DNA from: JACNLC01 sp964607375
GTDB lineage: Bacteria; Fidelibacterota; Marinisomatia; SCGC-AAA003-L08; JACNLC01
DNA: 37,508 nucleotides
Reading direction: 5' to 3'
Assembly (NCBI GenBank): GCA_964607375.1
Contig: CAZSJY010000013.1
Span: forward strand, 1-37,508
Within the stretch, counting starts at the first letter, position 1; the number at the start of each line of letters is the position of its first letter. Made by a program: the position numbers and the translations under genes. The notes beneath the pieces are model-generated. The model did no database searches, was not told the DNA's origin, and saw only the letters and a list, made by a program, of their open reading frames with translations. Of this stretch, positions 35,217 to 37,508 are shown piece after piece.

Positions 35217-35233
35217 ATTACCCATTGAGTAAT
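35217..35233. promoter_or_regulatory. Candidate Rrf2 operator
   Basis: ATTACCCATTGAGTAAT, a 17-base inverted repeat (ATTACYCA..TGRGTAAT) with one mismatch, 6 bases before ATG 35211. Placement suits autorepression of rrf2-cydAB. No second copy was noticed in the window. Confidence 0.45.
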
Positions 35234-35368
35234 CTATTAAGAAATTAGAAAACCATACAAGAAATTATTAACAAAAGGTTTAGTATTGTGATGGCCAGTA
35301 GCAATCAAACTATGTCTTTTTAATTATTTCAATTATCATTATGTTCTTTTTTGGCTTAGTGGTAAAAA

Positions 35369-35436
35369 GTGGAGGTGGCGAGAATTGAAGACTCGCCGTA
35401 GGCAAAGCCAACGGCTACACCGAGGCCTCGCGTCCG
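35369..35436 (-). repeat. Second, split copy of the tmRNA 3' end with a 37-base insert
   Basis: 35369-35389 (21 bases) repeats 35726-35746 exactly and 35427-35436 (10 bases) repeats 35747-35756 exactly. In tmRNA these parts are adjacent; here 37 bases (35390-35426, 24 of 37 G or C) lie between them. The insert supplies CTCGCC so that a 6-base stem (35377-35382 with 35392-35397) rebuilds a T-arm-like hairpin with a 9-base loop. CGAGGCCTCG at 35421-35430 is a perfect palindrome across the other junction. No 5' half, tag or D-arm is present, so it is not a tmRNA gene. Confidence 0.85.
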
Positions 35437-35442
35437 TACAGT

Positions 35443-35724
35443 CTATTTTAACTCAGTAAATTTTTCAAGTTTTTCTTGTGGGAAAGATTCTACAAGTTCT
35501 TTTTTCTTCTTACCTTTAGTTGGATGTTTCAATATTTTCTCGCGTACTCGTGCTTCTAAAATAGAATCGTATTCTTCAAAATACATGAGTGATAAAGGTC
35601 TTCTATAAGATGTACTTTTACATTTCCCATCTTTATGCTCTTTCAAACGACGAGATAAATTAGAAGTAGAACCAGTATAAAATTTACCATCTTTTAAAGA
35701 TTTTAATATGTAAACAAAAGCCAT
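35443..35724 (-). CDS. Small GIY-YIG nuclease-domain protein
   Basis: 93 residues, a single GIY-YIG domain of the YhbQ/UvrC-N type. The signature is VYILKSLKDGKFYTGST (4-20), followed by the Arg of LSRRLKEH and Glu57 of the ILEARVREK helix, which supply catalytic residues in the family. The tail is lysine-rich (KGKKKKEL). There is no separate DNA-binding domain. The ATG at 35724 is 3 bases past the tmRNA 3' end, with no ribosome-binding site of its own; expression would need read-through from ssrA. Stand-alone proteins like this are frequent in Bacteroidota and candidate phyla, often beside RNA genes; their function is unsettled. A repeated tmRNA end follows the stop. Confidence 0.85.
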   Translation of the reverse strand: MAFVYILKSLKDGKFYTGSTSNLSRRLKEHKDGKCKSTSYRRPLSLMYFEEYDSILEARVREKILKHPTKGKKKKELVESFPQEKLEKFTELK

Positions 35725-35726
35725 TG

Positions 35727-36079
35727 TGGAGGTGGCGAGAATTGAACTCGCGTCCGAATAAGGAGTTCTATCAGCATCTACATGTTTAGGTTATTTTTTA
35801 AGTCTTATCTGATTTTCACAAATAACCCAACTACAACCAGACCAGTCTGTAGTTCTCGTTTCATTCATCCAGACGATGAGTGAAACCAGTCTGCACAAGA
35901 TGATGTCTTGTTAACAGGTGGCAGACAAACCCGTTAGAAGACAGCTACCGTCAGTTAAGCGGCAGCAGCGTAGCCATAATCGGCATTTAACTTGTGTTCC
36001 CGGAAGATTTCCGAGGTTACCGAGAATCCTCGACATGCCACTAAAAGCCCTTGCTTACCCGTCGAAACCAGTCACCCCC
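35727..36079 (-). ncRNA. ssrA: tmRNA (transfer-messenger RNA)
   Basis: The 5' end GGGGGTGACTGGTTTCGACGG and the 3' end with TTCAATTCTCGCCACCTCCA are the classic tmRNA ends. They pair as a 7-base acceptor stem (GGGGGUG with CACCUCC, one G-U). CCA is not encoded. The mRNA part reads GCC GAT TAT GGC TAC GCT GCT GCC GCT TAA, giving the tag ADYGYAAAA (35984-35955); AAT before it could extend the tag by one, but A at -4 favours GCC as resume codon. tmRNA with SmpB frees stalled ribosomes and tags the product for proteolysis. About 353 bases before CCA addition, normal for one-piece tmRNA. Confidence 0.96.
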
Positions 36080-36160
36080 TCAAATATTATGTCAAAAAAC
36101 GATGTAAGTAATTTATAACTAATTTCAATATGAATCAGAATAAAATTATTTCCAATAAAA

Positions 36161-36190
36161 AAGGGGCTGAACGATAACGAACAGCCCCTT
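36161..36190 (-). terminator. Rho-independent terminator after the 36210 gene
   Basis: 9-base arms AAGGGGCTG / CAGCCCCTT, 12-base loop, then TTTTATTGG on the minus strand, 20 bases past the stop at 36210. It separates the T9SS gene from ssrA, whose promoter must lie in about 36080-36160 (CATAAT at a -10 position is the only hint). Confidence 0.85.
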
Positions 36191-36209
36191 AACTTTGGTT
36201 TTGATGATT

Positions 36210-37508
36210 TTATTTAATCATCAACATTTTATGAGTTTCTCTATAACCATTAGCAGAAATTGTGTAAATATAAATTCCGCTGACTTCAGACTGTCCTTTA
36301 TCGTTTGATCCATCCCATTGAACTGAATGATAACCAGGTTGATAATTTGCATCAACAAGTGTTTTCACTCTTTGACCTAGTACATTGTAAATATCAATTC
36401 TTACATCGCTCATTTCAGGAATATCAAAACTGATCGTTGTAGTTGGGTTAAACGGATTCGGATAGTTTTGATTCAAACCAAACTCTGTAGGAATAGCATA
36501 ATCTGCAATTGACAACAATGGTGTTAATGTCGCAGTTGTAGCATCCATAATCACACTTTCCTCGTTCCATCTAAGATCTTTAACGCTAACTTCTGTTTCA
36601 CCATCAAAGTCTCCAGAAACATCAAACCGAAGAGTAGCCATTAAATCAGCAACATCCATTGCTTCAATACGAGCACCAACAAATGATACTTCACCATCTC
36701 TATGGTTAACCTCAGTTGTGAAAGTTGCAGTTTCTGACCAAACAACTTCAACAAATGTCAGTATTTCAGGATCGTATGAAACAGAATATTCAAATGATAA
36801 AATGTTAACATCGTCAGCTAAATATAGTGGTATATCTGTTATCTCACCTACTTCAACTTGTTGATCTGACATATGCATATCACCACTTGCTAACTCTGGT
36901 TCAACATAAGGAAGTTCATCAATTATATAAACAATATATTGAAGAATAATTGATGCATCCAACGCAGATACTGTTCCATCCAAACTGACATCTGCATTCA
37001 TTAACTGGAATTCATCGAGTTCAATATATTCTGCTAAATATTTCAATATTTTTGATGCATCTAGTGCTTGAACTATACCATTTTGGTCAACATCACCGTA
37101 GAATATTTCAACGGTAATTGTAGTAGGTTCTGATAAATCAATTCCGTGAGTTGTTTCTACCGTTAGCATTACATTGAACTCTCCACCAGAAACAAATGTA
37201 TGAACAGGATTTTCATCTTCAGATGTTTCGCCATCACCAAAATCCCAAAGATAAGTTACATCCGAACCGGAACCTAAATCTGAGGTGTTAGTAAATGAAA
37301 CAACTAGAGGCACGAAACCTCCAACAATATCTGTAGTAAACGATGCTTCAGGTGCGTACTCACAACTTCCATCATCTTCTGTTACAGCTTCATCGTAGTT
37401 GTCAGCTTCAGGATCAGTACAACCATAAATTTCTATACCGTTACCTTGGGAATCTGACCAAGTATCACCTAAATCTGAACAGACCGCATCACAAGCTGTG
37501 TAATCTTG
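36210..37508 (-). CDS. Secreted protein with PKD, dockerin-like and cohesin-like domains and T9SS tail (5' end beyond window)
   Basis: The frame is open to the right edge, giving 432 residues here; a start inside the window is not required. Order in the visible part: GCTDPEADNYDEAV...DDGSCEY repeat at about 30-50; PKD domain about 52-135 (YLWDFGDGE); a dockerin type I-like pair of calcium loops at about 138-205 (DVDQNGIVQALDASKILKYL and ADVSLDGTVSALDASIILQY); a cohesin-like beta-sandwich about 210-335 (DIPLYLADDVNILSFEYSVSYDPEILTF...); T9SS sorting domain about 345-432 (NYPNPFNP...HKMLMIK). Dockerin followed by cohesin in one chain without other cellulosome parts suggests surface assembly or self-association. 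A terminator follows the stop. Confidence 0.88.
   Translation of the reverse strand, partial: QDYTACDAVCSDLGDTWSDSQGNGIEIYGCTDPEADNYDEAVTEDDGSCEYAPEASFTTDIVGGFVPLVVSFTNTSDLGSGSDVTYLWDFGDGETSEDENPVHTFVSGGEFNVMLTVETTHGIDLSEPTTITVEIFYGDVDQNGIVQALDASKILKYLAEYIELDEFQLMNADVSLDGTVSALDASIILQYIVYIIDELPYVEPELASGDMHMSDQQVEVGEITDIPLYLADDVNILSFEYSVSYDPEILTFVEVVWSETATFTTEVNHRDGEVSFVGARIEAMDVADLMATLRFDVSGDFDGETEVSVKDLRWNEESVIMDATTATLTPLLSIADYAIPTEFGLNQNYPNPFNPTTTISFDIPEMSDVRIDIYNVLGQRVKTLVDANYQPGYHSVQWDGSNDKGQSEVSGIYIYTISANGYRETHKMLMIK

Larger units (their letters stand above)
35369..35725 (-). mobile_element. Putative GIY-YIG cassette inserted at the tmRNA 3' end
   Basis: The 357-base stretch consists of a GIY-YIG ORF and a trailing copy of the tmRNA 3' end. 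The layout (intact tmRNA end, ORF, repeated tmRNA end, original flank) is what insertion with target-end regeneration would leave. No integrase or terminal inverted repeat is present, so mobility would rest on the nuclease itself. This is inference from one locus. Confidence 0.5.

Noticed and set aside
35369..35436. A second tmRNA or a tRNA gene
   Set aside because: Only the 3' acceptor strand and a T-arm-like hairpin are present; there is no 5' half, D-arm, anticodon arm or tag frame.
35918..36118. 66-codon plus-strand frame
   Set aside because: It overlaps the tmRNA gene on the opposite strand; its composition follows from the RNA structure.
36080..36160. Full promoter of ssrA
   Set aside because: CATAAT sits at a plausible -10 position, and TTGACA occurs too close to it to be its -35; the spacing does not give a convincing pair.
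1..37508. CRISPR array, insertion sequence, phage genes or the T9SS secretion machinery itself
   Set aside because: No regularly spaced repeats, transposase, phage or Por/Spr/Gld frames were found; only T9SS cargo is present.

Overview
The window looks like chromosomal DNA of an AT-rich member of the Fibrobacterota-Chlorobiota-Bacteroidota (FCB) superphylum. My best guess is a marine Marinimicrobia/SAR406-like lineage; this is inferred from protein style only, with no rRNA present. The signs are many very long secreted proteins ending in type IX secretion (T9SS) type A sorting domains (NPFNP...GxYxxxW...SGIYxxKL...K-LLxK), GCTDPxAxNY...DDGSC repeats, PKD and dockerin-like modules, and a TonB-dependent receptor with a carboxypeptidase-regulatory N-domain.

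Layout. From 1 to 30701 everything real is on the minus strand, a roughly 30 kb block of exported proteins. Reading in the direction of transcription, from high to low coordinates: two neighbouring M14 zinc carboxypeptidases (30701-26562 and 26476-22109); a BNR/Ycf48-like propeller protein and an alpha/beta-hydrolase (22015-18412), both without a T9SS tail; two beta-helix proteins (18286-14917); a TonB receptor, lipoprotein and jelly-roll protein operon (14792-10641); two multi-domain T9SS proteins (10531-8069 and 7979-4236); and a gingipain-type C25 cysteine peptidase running off the left edge (4025-1). Six of these proteins share the same pair of about 80-residue repeats (here called GWNW-A and GWNW-B). 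Four of the six also carry a second shared module (here called ECRGVA). I know no described family for either. Taken together the block looks like a cell-surface set for breaking down protein and other polymers, with an outer-membrane uptake operon in the middle; that function is inference.

From 30702 to 31210 there is no gene but there are several hairpins and a strong terminator, suggesting an unrecognised small structured RNA or leader ahead of asnA (aspartate-ammonia ligase, 31211-32347, plus strand). Converging on asnA is an rrf2-cydA-cydB operon (35211-32429, minus): an Fe-S type Rrf2 regulator and cytochrome bd oxidase, with a candidate operator at the regulator start.

From 35369 to 36079 lies a tmRNA gene (ssrA, minus). 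A small GIY-YIG nuclease ORF begins 3 bases after the tmRNA 3' end. Just beyond that ORF the last 31 bases of tmRNA occur again, split by a 37-base GC-rich insert. This looks like a small GIY-YIG cassette inserted at the tmRNA 3' end, and is the most novel-looking locus here. The window closes with the C-terminal part of another T9SS protein (PKD, dockerin-like, cohesin-like, sorting domain).

Recombination marks are frequent in the T9SS block: a 244-bp sorting-domain segment copied with one silent change, an NYELEITNYEL-coding linker in three genes, a palindromic repeat embedded in frame in three sorting domains, and an out-of-frame remnant of a sorting domain behind the hydrolase gene.
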